The notes under the pieces are model-generated. The model saw only the letters and a list, made by a program, of their open reading frames with translations. It made no database searches and was not told the DNA's origin. DNA of 64,000 nt from Gemmiger sp. An194 (GTDB taxonomy: Bacteria; Bacillota; Clostridia; Oscillospirales; Ruminococcaceae), in the NCBI RefSeq assembly GCF_002160145.1, contig NZ_NFKA01000013.1, positions 35,529 to 99,528 of the forward strand, read 5' to 3'. A program made the position numbers and the translations under genes. Positions 16,504-25,333 of this stretch are shown in pieces; the stretch's first letter is position 1, and every line of letters starts with the position of its first letter.

Positions 16504-18195
16504 TTATTGCTCCAGCTCCAGGACCACGGCCTGCCAGGGCTGGGCGGCGTACCGGTCAAACCCCGGCTGCGGACCACCCTCCCGGTTGTTGAGCAGCACC
16601 TGTTGGATGGTCCCCGGCAGCGCCAGACTGCAGGGCAGCTCGCTCAGGTTGCAGACCACCAGCAGTGTTTTGCCGCCGCCGGTGCGGCGGTAGGCCATCA
16701 GGCCTTCTTCCTCCTCCAGCACCGGCTCACAGTTGCCCCACACCAGAGCTTCCTCCCATGCGGGGTCCTTGCGCAGGGCCAGCAGCTTTTTGTACCAGTT
16801 CAGCACCGAATCCGGTCGGGCCTGCTGCTCCTCGGCGTTGATGCGGGTGTAGTTGGGATTTACACTGATCCAGGGCGTTCCGGTGGTGAAGCCGGCGTTT
16901 TTCCCTCCCGTCCACTGCACCGGGGTGCGGGCATTGTCCCGGCTGTACTGGGCACAGACGGCCAGCGCCTGGGCCTTGGTCAGCCCCAGTGCCAGGCAGG
17001 CCGCATACTCGCCGTGGGTACTCACGTCATCCACGTCCTCAATGCGTTCAAATCTGGTGTTGGTCATACCCAGCTCCTGCCCCTGATACAGGAACGGAAT
17101 GCCCCGCAGCAGCACGCTGGCGGTGGCCAGGCAGGTTTTGGCCTGCTCGCTGTCCTGCGCGTTCTTCGGCAGATACTGGCTCACGCCCCGGGGCTCGTCG
17201 TGATTTTCGATGATATTGGCGAGGAAGCCCACGCCCGCCGCCTGCCGCTGGGAGCCAAAGCAGGCATCCCGGTACTGGGTGGTGGTGGGCTGCTTTGCCC
17301 GGGCCCAGCCCTGCGAGTCCTTGCCCAGGCAGGTGGGCGCGAAGTCAAACATGGTGGAGAAGTGCCCCTCCGGGCCGATGAATTCCGCCAGCCGGTCGGG
17401 GTCGGTGTCGAACACCTCGCCCACCGTAAAGGCCTTGTGGGGAGCGAAGGTCTCCCGCTTCATCTCCTCCAGAAATACGCTGAGGCCCTCAGCCACGCCG
17501 GGCTCCGAAAGCATCCGGCGGCAATCGGAAAGACCGTCCGGCCGGTCTACCGGGTAATCCCGGAAGGCCAGGTCCTTTTTGATGTTCACAATGGCATCGA
17601 TACGGAAGCCCGCCACGCCCTTGTCCAGCCACCAGTTGATCATGTTGTAGATCTCCCGGCGCAGGGCCGGGTTCTCCCAGTTCAGGTCCGGCTGCTTTTC
17701 ATGGAAAAGATGCAGATAGTAAAGATCGCTCCGGCCGGGCACCAGACTCCAGACGCTGCCGCCGAAGTATCCCCGCCAGTTGCAGGGCGGCTTGCCGTCC
17801 TTGCCCTTGCGGAAGTAGAAATACTGTCCATAGGGGCCTTCCGGGTCCGCCACTGCCTTTTTGAACCAGATATGCTCATCCGAGCAGTGGTTTACCACCA
17901 GATCCATCACCAGACGGATGCCCCGCCGTTTGGCCTCTGCCAGCAGACGGTCCATGTCCTCCATGGTGCCGAAGCGGGGATCGATGGCCTGATAATCCGA
18001 GATATCGTAGCCCTGGTCCGCCAGCGGACTCTGGTACACCGGCGAAAGCCAGAGAATATCCACGCCCAGGTCCTTCAGATAATCCAGCTTGGCGGTGATG
18101 CCGGGCAGATCGCCCACACCGTCGCCGTTGGAATCGTAAAAGCTTTTCGGCCAGATCTGGTAAGCCGCTTTGTTATGCCACCATTGCCGTTCCAC
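16504..18195 (-). CDS. GH13 alpha-glucosidase (oligo-1,6-glucosidase/maltase type)
   Basis: A cytoplasmic glycoside hydrolase that cleaves glucose from short alpha-glucans. The 563-residue protein has the (beta/alpha)8 barrel blocks of GH13: DLVVNHCSDEH, GFRIDAI (nucleophile Asp), VGEVF (acid/base Glu) and ENHDEPR (third acidic residue). The QIWPKSFYDSNGDGVGDLPGI start is typical of the oligo-1,6-glucosidase subfamily, and a C-terminal beta domain is present. Whether it prefers alpha-1,4 or alpha-1,6 links cannot be settled by reading. No sugar transporter adjoins it. It is a single-gene unit. Confidence 0.9.
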   Translation of the reverse strand: MERQWWHNKAAYQIWPKSFYDSNGDGVGDLPGITAKLDYLKDLGVDILWLSPVYQSPLADQGYDISDYQAIDPRFGTMEDMDRLLAEAKRRGIRLVMDLVVNHCSDEHIWFKKAVADPEGPYGQYFYFRKGKDGKPPCNWRGYFGGSVWSLVPGRSDLYYLHLFHEKQPDLNWENPALRREIYNMINWWLDKGVAGFRIDAIVNIKKDLAFRDYPVDRPDGLSDCRRMLSEPGVAEGLSVFLEEMKRETFAPHKAFTVGEVFDTDPDRLAEFIGPEGHFSTMFDFAPTCLGKDSQGWARAKQPTTTQYRDACFGSQRQAAGVGFLANIIENHDEPRGVSQYLPKNAQDSEQAKTCLATASVLLRGIPFLYQGQELGMTNTRFERIEDVDDVSTHGEYAACLALGLTKAQALAVCAQYSRDNARTPVQWTGGKNAGFTTGTPWISVNPNYTRINAEEQQARPDSVLNWYKKLLALRKDPAWEEALVWGNCEPVLEEEEGLMAYRRTGGGKTLLVVCNLSELPCSLALPGTIQQVLLNNREGGPQPGFDRYAAQPWQAVVLELEQ

Positions 18196-18300
18196 AGGTC
18201 TGCACGCTCCTTTTTTGGAATCGTTTTCAGGCCCATTATAAACACCGGCGGCGGCCTTTGCAAGTCTTTTGCCCGTTTCCGGTAAATTTCCGGGAACGAC

Positions 18301-20121
18301 TTATTCCACGGTCACGCTCTTGGCCAGGTTGCGGGGCTTATCCACGTCGCAGCCCCGCAGCACGCTCATGTAGTAGGCGAACAGCTGCAGCGGCACGATC
18401 ATCAAAAGCGGCATGAAGACGCTTTCCAACCGGGGCAGGCGCACCACGTAGTCCGCCGCACCCTCGGGCACCACTGTCTCCTCCTTGCACAGCAGGATCA
18501 CCCGGGCGCCCCGGGTCTTGACCTCTTTCACGTTGCTCAGAGTCTTTTCAAATACGTCGTCCTGGGTGGCCAGAGCGATCACCGGAGTCCCGTCGGTGAT
18601 CAGCGAGATGGTACCGTGCTTGAGCTCGCCCGCGGCGTAAGCCTCGCTGTGCACATAGCTGATCTCCTTCAGCTTCAGGCTGCCCTCCAGCGACAGAGAG
18701 TAATCGAAGCCCCGGCCCATGAAGAACAGGTCGGTGCTGTTCATGAACTGGCTGGCCAGATACTGGATCTGATCGCAGTTTTCCAGCAGGGGCTGCTGCA
18801 GGGCGGGAGCCTTTTGCAGCTGCTCGGTCAGATAGCCCACCTCATGCTGGTCCAGGGTGCCCCGGGCCAGTGCCAGCCGCAGCGCCAGCAGATACATCAC
18901 CGCCAGCTGTACGCTGTAGGCCTTGGTGCTGGCCACCGCAATCTCCGGACCGGCATGGGTGTAGAGGGTCCAGTCCGCCGCACGGGCGATGGAGGAGCCC
19001 ACCACATTCACCACGGCCAGGGTCTTTGCGCCCTTTTCCTTGGCCAGCTTCAGTGCGGCCAGAGTGTCCAGCGTCTCGCCGCTCTGGCTGATGATGACCA
19101 CCAGATCCCCCGGATGCAGGATGGGGTCGCTGTAGCGGAATTCGCTGGCGATCTGGGTGAAGGCAGGCAGCCGAGCCATCTTTTCAATGGCGGTACGGCC
19201 CACCATGCCCGCGTGCATGGCGGTGCCGCAGCCCACGATATGGATGCTGGTCAGCCCCTTCAGATATTCATCGGTCAGGCCGCACTCGCTCAGATCGGGC
19301 AGGCCGTCCTTGATGCGGGGGCCGATGGTGGCCTGCAGAGCCGCCTGCTGCTCATGGATCTCCTTGAGCATGAAGTGGGGGTAGCCGCCCTTTTCCGCGG
19401 CCTCCATCTCCCACTGGGCCTCCATGCGGGGCCGCTCCACCGGCTGACCCAGCCGGTCAAACAGGCGGATGCTGTCCGGCTTCAGCTCTACCATATCGCC
19501 CTCCTCCAGGGCAATATAGGTGCGGGTATGGCGCAGCAGCGCGGGGATGTCGCTGGCCAGAAAGTTCTCGCCCTCGCCGCAGCCCACGATAAGCGGACTG
19601 TCCTTCCGCGCGCCGTAGATCACGCCCGGACGGTCCCGGAACAGGATGGCAAGGCCGTAGCTGCCCCGCACCTGAGCCAGCGTACGGCGCATGGCATCCA
19701 GCGGGTCGCCCTGATAGTTATGGTCCATCAGCTTGACCAGTACCTCACTGTCGGTCTCACTGCAGAATTTATAGCCTTTGCGGACCAGATATTCCCGCAG
19801 CTCGACATAGTTCTCGATGATGCCGTTGTGGACCAGACTCACCCGGGCCGCGGAGTGGGGATGACTGTTCACATCGCTGGGCGCACCGTGGGTGGCCCAG
19901 CGGGTGTGACCAATGCCGCAGCCGCTGTCCGGCAGATGCAGCCCGGCCAGTTTTTCCTCCAGGGCGCTCAGCCGTCCCTGGGCCTTGGCCACCCGGATGC
20001 CATCCGGATAGCTCAGCGCCACGCCCGCCGAATCGTAACCCCGGTATTCCAGTTTATGAAGACCTTCCAGCAGCACATCCAGGCTGCCGGCTTTTCCCGA
20101 ATATCCAACGATGCCGCACAT
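18301..20121 (-). CDS. glmS: Glutamine-fructose-6-phosphate aminotransferase (isomerizing)
   Basis: Makes glucosamine-6-phosphate from fructose-6-phosphate and glutamine, the first step to UDP-GlcNAc. The N-terminal glutaminase needs a free Cys after Met removal. The ATG at 20121 gives MCGIVGYS and has AGGAGG eight bases upstream, whereas the ATG two codons earlier is too close to it. GHTRWATHG and NGIIENY are glutaminase blocks. Two SIS domains (SQSGETLDTLAAL, and PRNLAKSVTVE at the end) form the isomerase half. Length (606) is normal. The leader is about 55 nt and holds no glmS ribozyme. Confidence 0.96.
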   Translation of the reverse strand: MCGIVGYSGKAGSLDVLLEGLHKLEYRGYDSAGVALSYPDGIRVAKAQGRLSALEEKLAGLHLPDSGCGIGHTRWATHGAPSDVNSHPHSAARVSLVHNGIIENYVELREYLVRKGYKFCSETDSEVLVKLMDHNYQGDPLDAMRRTLAQVRGSYGLAILFRDRPGVIYGARKDSPLIVGCGEGENFLASDIPALLRHTRTYIALEEGDMVELKPDSIRLFDRLGQPVERPRMEAQWEMEAAEKGGYPHFMLKEIHEQQAALQATIGPRIKDGLPDLSECGLTDEYLKGLTSIHIVGCGTAMHAGMVGRTAIEKMARLPAFTQIASEFRYSDPILHPGDLVVIISQSGETLDTLAALKLAKEKGAKTLAVVNVVGSSIARAADWTLYTHAGPEIAVASTKAYSVQLAVMYLLALRLALARGTLDQHEVGYLTEQLQKAPALQQPLLENCDQIQYLASQFMNSTDLFFMGRGFDYSLSLEGSLKLKEISYVHSEAYAAGELKHGTISLITDGTPVIALATQDDVFEKTLSNVKEVKTRGARVILLCKEETVVPEGAADYVVRLPRLESVFMPLLMIVPLQLFAYYMSVLRGCDVDKPRNLAKSVTVE

Positions 20122-20183
20122 GGCCATCGCCTCCTATGCTGAAAATATAAATTTTGTGCACGTTTTTACAAAACATGTGTTTC

Positions 20184-20212
20184 AGTATATCATATGCCGG
20201 CCGTATTTTCAA
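20184..20212 (-). promoter_or_regulatory. Sigma-A-type promoter of glmS
   Basis: On the minus strand, TTGAAA (20212-20207), 17 bp, TATACT (20189-20184). Predicted transcription start is near 20177. Confidence 0.78.
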
Positions 20213-20295
20213 TTTCATCCGCAACATTTATATTTTCATACATATTTTTTTGACGCAGCCGCCCGGTACTTGGGCAATATCCCCGCGAAAAGAGC

Positions 20296-20328
20296 AAAAC
20301 AAAAGCCGCCGCCCAAACGGGCGGCGGC
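20296..20328 (-). terminator. Intrinsic terminator of rplJL
   Basis: A 10-bp GC stem (20305-20314 with 20319-20328) followed on the minus strand by TTTTGTTTT. Confidence 0.85.
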
Positions 20329-20361
20329 CTTGCAGATGCTCAATCAGGCAAAAAGCAGAAC

Positions 20362-20736
20362 TTACTTCAGCTCGATCTTGGCGCCGGCTTCTTCCAGCTT
20401 CTTCTTCATTTCCTCGGCGTCAGCCTTGGAAGCAGCTTCCTTCAGGGTCTTGGGAGCGTTGTCAACCAGCTCCTTGGCCTCCTTCAGGCCCAGACCGGTA
20501 GCTTCCTTAACAGCCTTGATAACGGCCATCTTGTTGGCGCCAACCTCAGCCAGCACAACGTCGAACTCGGTCTTCTCCTCAGCAGCGGGAGCAGCAGCGC
20601 CAGCAGCAGCGGGAGCGGCAGCAGCCACGGCGGAAACGCCGAACTCCTCGCAGTAGGTGTCGATCAGTTCCTTCAGCTCCAGAACGGTCAGCTCTTTAAC
20701 AGCGTCAATGATTTTGGTGATTTTCTCAGAAGCCAT
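20362..20736 (-). CDS. rplL: Ribosomal protein L7/L12
   Basis: The acidic stalk protein that recruits translation factors to the 50S subunit. It has an N-terminal dimerisation helix region, an Ala/Pro-rich hinge (about 38-55) and the C-terminal domain with [25 protein letters not shown] lies nine bases before the ATG at 20736 and only three before the ATG two codons upstream, so the start giving MASEKI is preferred. It is cotranscribed with rplJ, 85 bp downstream of it. Confidence 0.96.
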   Translation of the reverse strand: MASEKITKIIDAVKELTVLELKELIDTYCEEFGVSAVAAAAPAAAGAAAPAAEEKTEFDVVLAEVGANKMAVIKAVKEATGLGLKEAKELVDNAPKTLKEAASKADAEEMKKKLEEAGAKIELK

Positions 20737-20826
20737 TGTCATATACCTCCAATGTACTTAATTTTAAAATGATGTTCGTTCAGCGGCAGCGCTTATACGC
20801 ACCGCCCGGACGGGGATTTGCGTAAC

Positions 20827-21339
20827 TTACGCAGCGGGCTCTTCCTCGCACTTGTCGGCGTAGGCCTGCATAGCAACGGCCAGACCGCTGAGGGTGCTGG
20901 TGAGAGCGCCAGCAAACATGGACAGCATGCCTTCGCGGTTGGGCAGCTTAGCAATGGCCTCAACCTCTTCCTTGGGCATAACAGAGCCTTCCATGTAGCC
21001 GATCTTCACGCTGTAAGCGCCCTTGGACGCCTCGGCGTACTTGCACAGGATGCGGGCAGCAGCCATGGGATCCTCGTGGGAGATGGCAATAGCGGTGGTG
21101 CCTTCCAGCACTTCGCTCATAGCCTCCAGCTCGGTATCCTTCAGGGCCAGACGCAGCATGGTGTTCTTCACAACCGCATACTCAACGCCAGCCTCACGCA
21201 GCTCCTTACGCAGCTTGGTATCGTCGGCCACGCTGATGCCTTTGTAGTCAACGACCACACCGGCAACGGAGGCGGCGATCTTCTCCTTCAGAGCGGCAAC
21301 ATAAGCCTGCTTCTCGCTCAGAATCTTTGCACTGGGCAT
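20827..21339 (-). CDS. rplJ: Ribosomal protein L10
   Basis: Base of the L7/L12 stalk; it anchors L12 dimers to 23S rRNA beside L11. The 170-residue protein carries the family start (KQAYVAALKEKIAAS), VVDYKGISVADDTKLRKELR and VVKNTMLRLALKDTE blocks, and a C-terminal helix for L12 binding. The L10-L12 complex is known to repress its own leader in Firmicutes, and a matching leader lies upstream. RBS is AGGTGAAACG. Confidence 0.95.
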   Translation of the reverse strand: MPSAKILSEKQAYVAALKEKIAASVAGVVVDYKGISVADDTKLRKELREAGVEYAVVKNTMLRLALKDTELEAMSEVLEGTTAIAISHEDPMAAARILCKYAEASKGAYSVKIGYMEGSVMPKEEVEAIAKLPNREGMLSMFAGALTSTLSGLAVAMQAYADKCEEEPAA

Positions 21340-21383
21340 TTCGTTTCACCTCGTTTCAAACCTTCGTAACTTCTACTTCGCAC

Positions 21384-21521
21384 AAAAAGCCCCTTTCCCA
21401 GCTTGGCCGAGAAAGGGGCATAAACATACACAAGGCAAATTTACGCGGCTTCTCGGCAGGCGGGCGGGATGGCCTCTTATGCTCCTTATATCACATGAGC
21501 ACCTGCTGTCTTAAAAACAGC
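21384..21521 (-). promoter_or_regulatory. Ribosomal protein L10 leader with attenuator
   Basis: The leader runs from the promoter to a terminator-type hairpin (stem 21389-21397 with 21411-21419, then five T on the minus strand). It contains GACAGCAGGTG near its 5' end and CCTGCCGAG further on, segments characteristic of the Firmicute L10 leader that mimics the 23S rRNA site for L10-L12. Expected action is premature termination or repression when L10-L12 is in excess. Confidence 0.75.
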
Positions 21522-21527
21522 ATGAAT

Positions 21528-21557
21528 AGTATACCGCAAAGCGCGCGGGTTTGTCAA
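21528..21557 (-). promoter_or_regulatory. Promoter of rplJL
   Basis: On the minus strand, TTGACA (21557-21552), 18 bp, TATACT (21533-21528). It makes rplJL a separate transcript from rplKA. Confidence 0.8.
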
Positions 21558-21578
21558 GTGCTTTTTGCGATTTTTCGC

Positions 21579-21607
21579 AAAAAAGCCGCCCCGCGTTTTG
21601 CGCGGGG
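21579..21607 (-). terminator. Intrinsic terminator of rplA
   Basis: A 7-bp stem CCCCGCG/CGCGGGG (21589-21595 with 21601-21607), followed on the minus strand by GGCGGC and six T. Confidence 0.75.
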
Positions 21608-21642
21608 CAGCGAACTGCTCACTCGCAGCCGTCGGGCTGTGA

Positions 21643-22338
21643 TTAGCCGCCGAACTTGGCGCCGTTCATCTTGATGCCAGGGCCCATGGTGGTAGCCACG
21701 GTGGCGCTCTTGATGTACTGGCCCTTCGCAGCAGCAGGCTTAGCCTTCACGATGGCGTCCATCACGGTGCGCAGGTTCTCGCCCAGCTTCTCAGCGCCGA
21801 AGCTGGCCTTGCCCACGGGCACGTGGATGATGTTCTGCTTGTCCAGACGGTACTCGATCTTACCGGCCTTGGCTTCGGTAACAGCGCGGCCGATGTCGGG
21901 AGTAACGGTGCCGGCCTTGGGGTTGGGCATCAGGCCACGGGGACCCAGAACCTTACCCAGACGGCCAACCTGGCCCATCATGTCGGGGGTGGTAACCAGA
22001 ACGTCGAAGTCAACGAAGCCTTCGTTCTGGATCTTGGCGATCAGGTCAGCGTCGCCAACCATCATAGCGCCAGCTTCCTCGGCAGCCTTGGCAGCGTCGC
22101 CTTTGCAGATGGCGATAACGCGCACGTCGCGGCCGGTACCGTGAGGCAGCACAACAGCGCCGCGGACCTGCTGGTCAGCGTGGCGGCTGTCAACGCCCAG
22201 GCGGACGTGCAGCTCAACGGTCTCATCAAACTTGGCCTTGGCGGTCTGGCAGCACAGAGCCAGAGCCTCGTCGGCCTCATACAGCTTAGAGCGGTCGATC
22301 AGCTTGGCGCTGTCGACATAGTGTTTACCATGTTTCAT
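21643..22338 (-). CDS. rplA: Ribosomal protein L1
   Basis: Forms the mobile L1 stalk at the E site and represses its own operon by binding the rplK leader. The 231-residue protein begins [19 protein letters not shown] and carries [14 protein letters not shown] and [17 protein letters not shown], the conserved L1 signature. AGGAGG precedes the ATG. It is 61 bp downstream of rplK in the same transcript. Confidence 0.96.
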   Translation of the reverse strand: MKHGKHYVDSAKLIDRSKLYEADEALALCCQTAKAKFDETVELHVRLGVDSRHADQQVRGAVVLPHGTGRDVRVIAICKGDAAKAAEEAGAMMVGDADLIAKIQNEGFVDFDVLVTTPDMMGQVGRLGKVLGPRGLMPNPKAGTVTPDIGRAVTEAKAGKIEYRLDKQNIIHVPVGKASFGAEKLGENLRTVMDAIVKAKPAAAKGQYIKSATVATTMGPGIKMNGAKFGG

Positions 22339-22399
22339 TACTTTTTCCTCCTGTGTGGTCTATCGGATTTAAGTTCCTCCCACGAATCCAGCGGGGTGA

Positions 22400-22825
22400 T
22401 TACTCGGTTACGGTAACACCCATGCTGCGGCAGGTGCCGGCGATCATGCTGACAGCGCTTTCCAGGTTGGCAGCATTCAGGTCGGGCATCTTGGTCTTGG
22501 CGATCTCTTCCAGCTGAGCCTTGGTGATGGTGGCCACCTTGGTCTTGTTGGGAACGCCGGAACCGCTCTCGATGCCGCAGGCCTTCTTGATCAGCACGGG
22601 GGCCGGAGGAGTTTTGGTGATGAAGCTGAAGGAACGGTCAGCATACACGGTGATTACAACGGGGATGATGTAGCCCATGTCCTTCTGGGTACGCTCGTTG
22701 AATTCCTTGGTGAACGCCATGATGTTCACGCCGTGCTGGCCCAGAGCGGGACCAACAGGGGGAGCCGGAGTCGCTTTGCCGGCGGGGATCTGCAGCTTAA
22801 TATAGCCAGTTACTTTTTGCGCCAT
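22400..22825 (-). CDS. rplK: Ribosomal protein L11
   Basis: Binds the GTPase-associated centre of 23S rRNA with L10 and takes part in stringent-response signalling through RelA. The 141-residue protein has the standard start [20 protein letters not shown], then [14 protein letters not shown], and the C-terminal rRNA-binding domain. GGAGG precedes the ATG. An L1-binding element is visible in the 130-bp gap upstream. Confidence 0.97.
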   Translation of the reverse strand: MAQKVTGYIKLQIPAGKATPAPPVGPALGQHGVNIMAFTKEFNERTQKDMGYIIPVVITVYADRSFSFITKTPPAPVLIKKACGIESGSGVPNKTKVATITKAQLEEIAKTKMPDLNAANLESAVSMIAGTCRSMGVTVTE

Positions 22826-22847
22826 TTTAAATGCACCTCCAAAATTT

Positions 22848-22886
22848 GTGGTAAGCTAGCGGGCCGGGCTTATCCGGCCCTCCCAC
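22848..22886 (-). promoter_or_regulatory. L1-binding autoregulatory element before rplK
   Basis: On the minus strand the RNA reads GUGGGAGG, then a GGGCCGG/CCGGCCC-type hairpin, then UUACCAC. The GUGGGAGG...UACCAC pair matches the L1-binding helix of 23S rRNA (helix 76-77). This is the known mode by which L1 represses rplKA translation. Confidence 0.68.
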
Positions 22887-22955
22887 GGGCACCGGCAACC
22901 GCCAGCGCCCTATAAAAACCGCATCTAGCGGCTCTTACCATAAGGGTTTTTGCTG

Positions 22956-23477
22956 TCACAGGGGTTTGACCTGATCCAGCTCCAGTTCTGCGGGCGTTTC
23001 GCGCCCGAACATCGAGACCTTCACGCGCACCTTGCGATGCTCCATGTCGATCTCTTCCACGAGACCCACGAAGCCCTCCAGAGGACCAGCGTTGATCTCC
23101 ACATTGTCGCCCACTTCGTAGTCCACAGTGGGCTCGGCCACGGTCTCCACGCCCAGCTTGTCCACCTCTGCCTGAGACAGGGGCACCGGCTTGGACGAGG
23201 GGCCCACGAAACCGGTCACACCGCGGCAGTTGCGAACGATGTACCAGCTTTCGTCGGTCATGACCATCTTCACCAGCACATAGCCGGGGAAGATTTTGCG
23301 CTCAACCATGCGCTCCTTGCCGTCCTTGATTTCGGGTTCCATCATAACGGGAACCTTCACTTCATGGATCAGATCCTGCAGGCGGCGGTTGGCCACGATG
23401 GTCTCAAGGTTCTGTGCCACTTTGTTTTCATAACCGGAATAGGTATGCACAACATACCACATTGCCTGTTCTGCCAT
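22956..23477 (-). CDS. nusG: Transcription termination/antitermination factor NusG
   Basis: Binds RNA polymerase and links it to Rho or the ribosome. The 173-residue protein has the NGN domain (WYVVHTYSGYENKVAQNL, FPGYVLVKM, RNCRGVTGFVG) and a C-terminal KOW domain (VGDNVEINAGPLEGFVG). GGGAG precedes the ATG. It lies between secE and rplK in the usual order. Confidence 0.96.
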   Translation of the reverse strand: MAEQAMWYVVHTYSGYENKVAQNLETIVANRRLQDLIHEVKVPVMMEPEIKDGKERMVERKIFPGYVLVKMVMTDESWYIVRNCRGVTGFVGPSSKPVPLSQAEVDKLGVETVAEPTVDYEVGDNVEINAGPLEGFVGLVEEIDMEHRKVRVKVSMFGRETPAELELDQVKPL

Positions 23478-23513
23478 ACGTTTACTCCCTTCCGCTTTTC
23501 AGGATGCGGCCGC

Positions 23514-23765
23514 TTACAGGTTTGCAGCGGCCTGCAGCACCAAATGCATGACCTCGCCGAACAGCAGGTCAAGCAGCAGGATGACGATAGCAGAAACAAT
23601 CATAACCACCAGCACCACGATGCTGTTGTTGATGATCTGGCTCTTGGAGGGCCAAACCACCTTTTTCAGTTCGCTCTTGGTGTCGCGGAAGAACTTCCCG
23701 ATCCCTTTGAACCAATTTTTGACTTTAGCAAAAAAACCGGGCTTCTTGGCAGTATTTTCAGCCAT
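23514..23765 (-). CDS. secE: Preprotein translocase subunit SecE
   Basis: Small essential part of the SecYEG channel. The 83-residue protein has a basic N-terminus, the amphipathic GIGKFFRDTKSELKKVVWPS signature and a single membrane helix (about 50-75). It lies between rpmG and nusG, the usual place. Confidence 0.94.
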   Translation of the reverse strand: MAENTAKKPGFFAKVKNWFKGIGKFFRDTKSELKKVVWPSKSQIINNSIVVLVVMIVSAIVILLLDLLFGEVMHLVLQAAANL

Positions 23766-23782
23766 GGATGTTCCCGCCTTTC

Positions 23783-23932
23783 TTACTTGGTCTCACGATG
23801 GACAGTATGCTTCTTGCAGAAACGGCAATACTTCTTCATCTCCAGCCGGTCGGGGCTGTTCTTCTTGTTCTTCATGGTGTTGTAGTTGCGCTGTTTGCAC
23901 TCAGTGCAGGCCAGGGTGATTTTCACTCTCAT
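23783..23932 (-). CDS. rpmG: Ribosomal protein L33
   Basis: A 49-residue L33 of the zinc-binding type, with two CxxC pairs (ACTEC, YCRFCKK). The ATG at 23932 gives [13 protein letters not shown] and has GGAGG about ten bases upstream; the longer open frame to 24025 is leader. It is the first gene of the rpmG-secE-nusG-rplK-rplA transcript. Confidence 0.94.
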   Translation of the reverse strand: MRVKITLACTECKQRNYNTMKNKKNSPDRLEMKKYCRFCKKHTVHRETK

Positions 23933-23979
23933 TTGTCTTCGGCACCTCCATTTAACGGTTTGTTTAGCCTCCCTCGTGC

Positions 23980-24025
23980 TTGCAGGCCGTACCCTGAAAA
24001 AAGGCACAAAAAAATAAGCCTGCAA
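23980..24025 (-). promoter_or_regulatory. Long-range stem in the rpmG leader
   Basis: TTGCAGGC and GCCTGCAA (23980-23987 with 24018-24025) can pair across a 30-nt U-rich loop in the leader. No known regulator was recognised. Confidence 0.3.
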
Positions 24026-24039
24026 AATGAGGTGTAATC

Positions 24040-24068
24040 ATCATAGCACATCCCGCCGGGGCCGTCAA
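24040..24068 (-). promoter_or_regulatory. Promoter of the rpmG-secE-nusG-rplK-rplA operon
   Basis: On the minus strand, TTGACG (24068-24063), 17 bp, TATGAT (24045-24040). The 321-bp gap 23933-24253 otherwise holds only the rpmG leader and the AT-rich region before ddl (a TAGAAT-like -10 but no convincing -35). Confidence 0.8.
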
Positions 24069-24253
24069 TACCAATCCCACAGATTTTTTTGCGGCCTGCC
24101 GCCAAGGCTTTTACCTTTTGCCCATAGCCTGCCCGGCATTTTTATGGTATTATTAGAATACTTATGTGCAACCGCCCTTGACCGGTCTCTTTGGCCGGGT
24201 CAATGTTGGATCGATTTGTGTTGATTTCCTTGGAGAGAAAGGTCTTTGCAGCT

Positions 24254-25333
24254 ATGAACAAACTGAATGTTGCGCTGCTGTTCGGCGGCGTTTCCAGCGA
24301 ACACGAGGTGAGCCGCGTTTCGGCCAGCACCATCGCCCGGGCGCTCAAGCCCTCCTCGTACCATCTTTACACTGTGGGCATCACCAAGGATGGCCGCTGG
24401 CTGTATTACTCCGGCCCCATTGAAAAAATGGCGGACGGCAGCTGGGAGCAGGACCCCTCCTGCGTGCCCTGCATGATCAGCCCCGACCGCTCGGATCACG
24501 GCCTGGTGCTCTGCCGTCACGACGGCACCTGGGCGGTGCTGCCCATGGATGTGGTCATCCCCGCTCTGCACGGCAAGAACGGCGAGGACGGCACCATTCA
24601 GGGCCTGCTGGAGCTGGCGGGCATCCCCTATGTGGGCTGCGGCGTGCTGGCAAGCGCCGTCTGCATGGACAAAGCGGTGGCCAACACCCTGATGGATGCG
24701 GCGGGCATCGACCGCTGCGCCTGGGACTGGGCCAGCCGCTACGATTGCGCGGACTTTGACGCCCTGGAGGCCCGCCTGGCCGAAAAGCTCCACTACCCCA
24801 TCTTCGTGAAGCCCGCCAACGCCGGCAGCAGCGTGGGCATCAGCAAGGCTGCAAATAAGGCCGAGCTGGAAAAGGCCATTCAGGTGGCTCTGGCTGAGGA
24901 TAACAAGGTGGTCTTCGAGCGCTTTGTACAGGGCCAGGAGGTGGAGTGCGCGGTGATCGGCAACGAGGTCTGCGTTTCCACCCGCCCCGGCGAGATCCTG
25001 GCCAGCGAGGCATTCTACACCTACGAGGACAAATATGTGCTGGGCACCAGCCGAACCGTGATCCCCGCTCACCTGAGCGAGGAGGTGCTGGACAAGGTGA
25101 AGGCCCAGGCGGAAAAGGCCTACCGGGCTCTGGGCTGCGAGGGCCTGGCCCGGGTGGACTTCTTCGTGGAGAACGGCGACACCATTCTGCTCAACGAGAT
25201 CAACACCCTGCCCGGCTTCACCTCCATCAGCATGTATCCCAAGCTGATGGAAGACGCGGGCAAACCCATCGACCAGCTGCTGGACGAACTGGTCGCCCTT
25301 GCGCTGCAGCGCGCGGGGGTCCGCCATGGATAA
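24254..25333 (+). CDS. ddl: D-alanine-D-alanine ligase
   Basis: Joins two D-Ala with ATP to make the dipeptide end of peptidoglycan precursors. It has an ATP-grasp fold of 359 residues. Blocks are LFGGVSSEHEVS, PALHGKNGEDGTIQGLLEL, GIPYVGCGVLASAVCMDK, KPANAGSSVGISKA, and the metal-binding end LLNEINTLPGFTSISMYP. The ATG at 24254 follows GGAGAGAAAGG; the frame opens further upstream but family similarity starts here. Its stop overlaps the start of murI by 8 bp, so the two are translationally coupled. Confidence 0.94.
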   Translation: MNKLNVALLFGGVSSEHEVSRVSASTIARALKPSSYHLYTVGITKDGRWLYYSGPIEKMADGSWEQDPSCVPCMISPDRSDHGLVLCRHDGTWAVLPMDVVIPALHGKNGEDGTIQGLLELAGIPYVGCGVLASAVCMDKAVANTLMDAAGIDRCAWDWASRYDCADFDALEARLAEKLHYPIFVKPANAGSSVGISKAANKAELEKAIQVALAEDNKVVFERFVQGQEVECAVIGNEVCVSTRPGEILASEAFYTYEDKYVLGTSRTVIPAHLSEEVLDKVKAQAEKAYRALGCEGLARVDFFVENGDTILLNEINTLPGFTSISMYPKLMEDAGKPIDQLLDELVALALQRAGVRHG

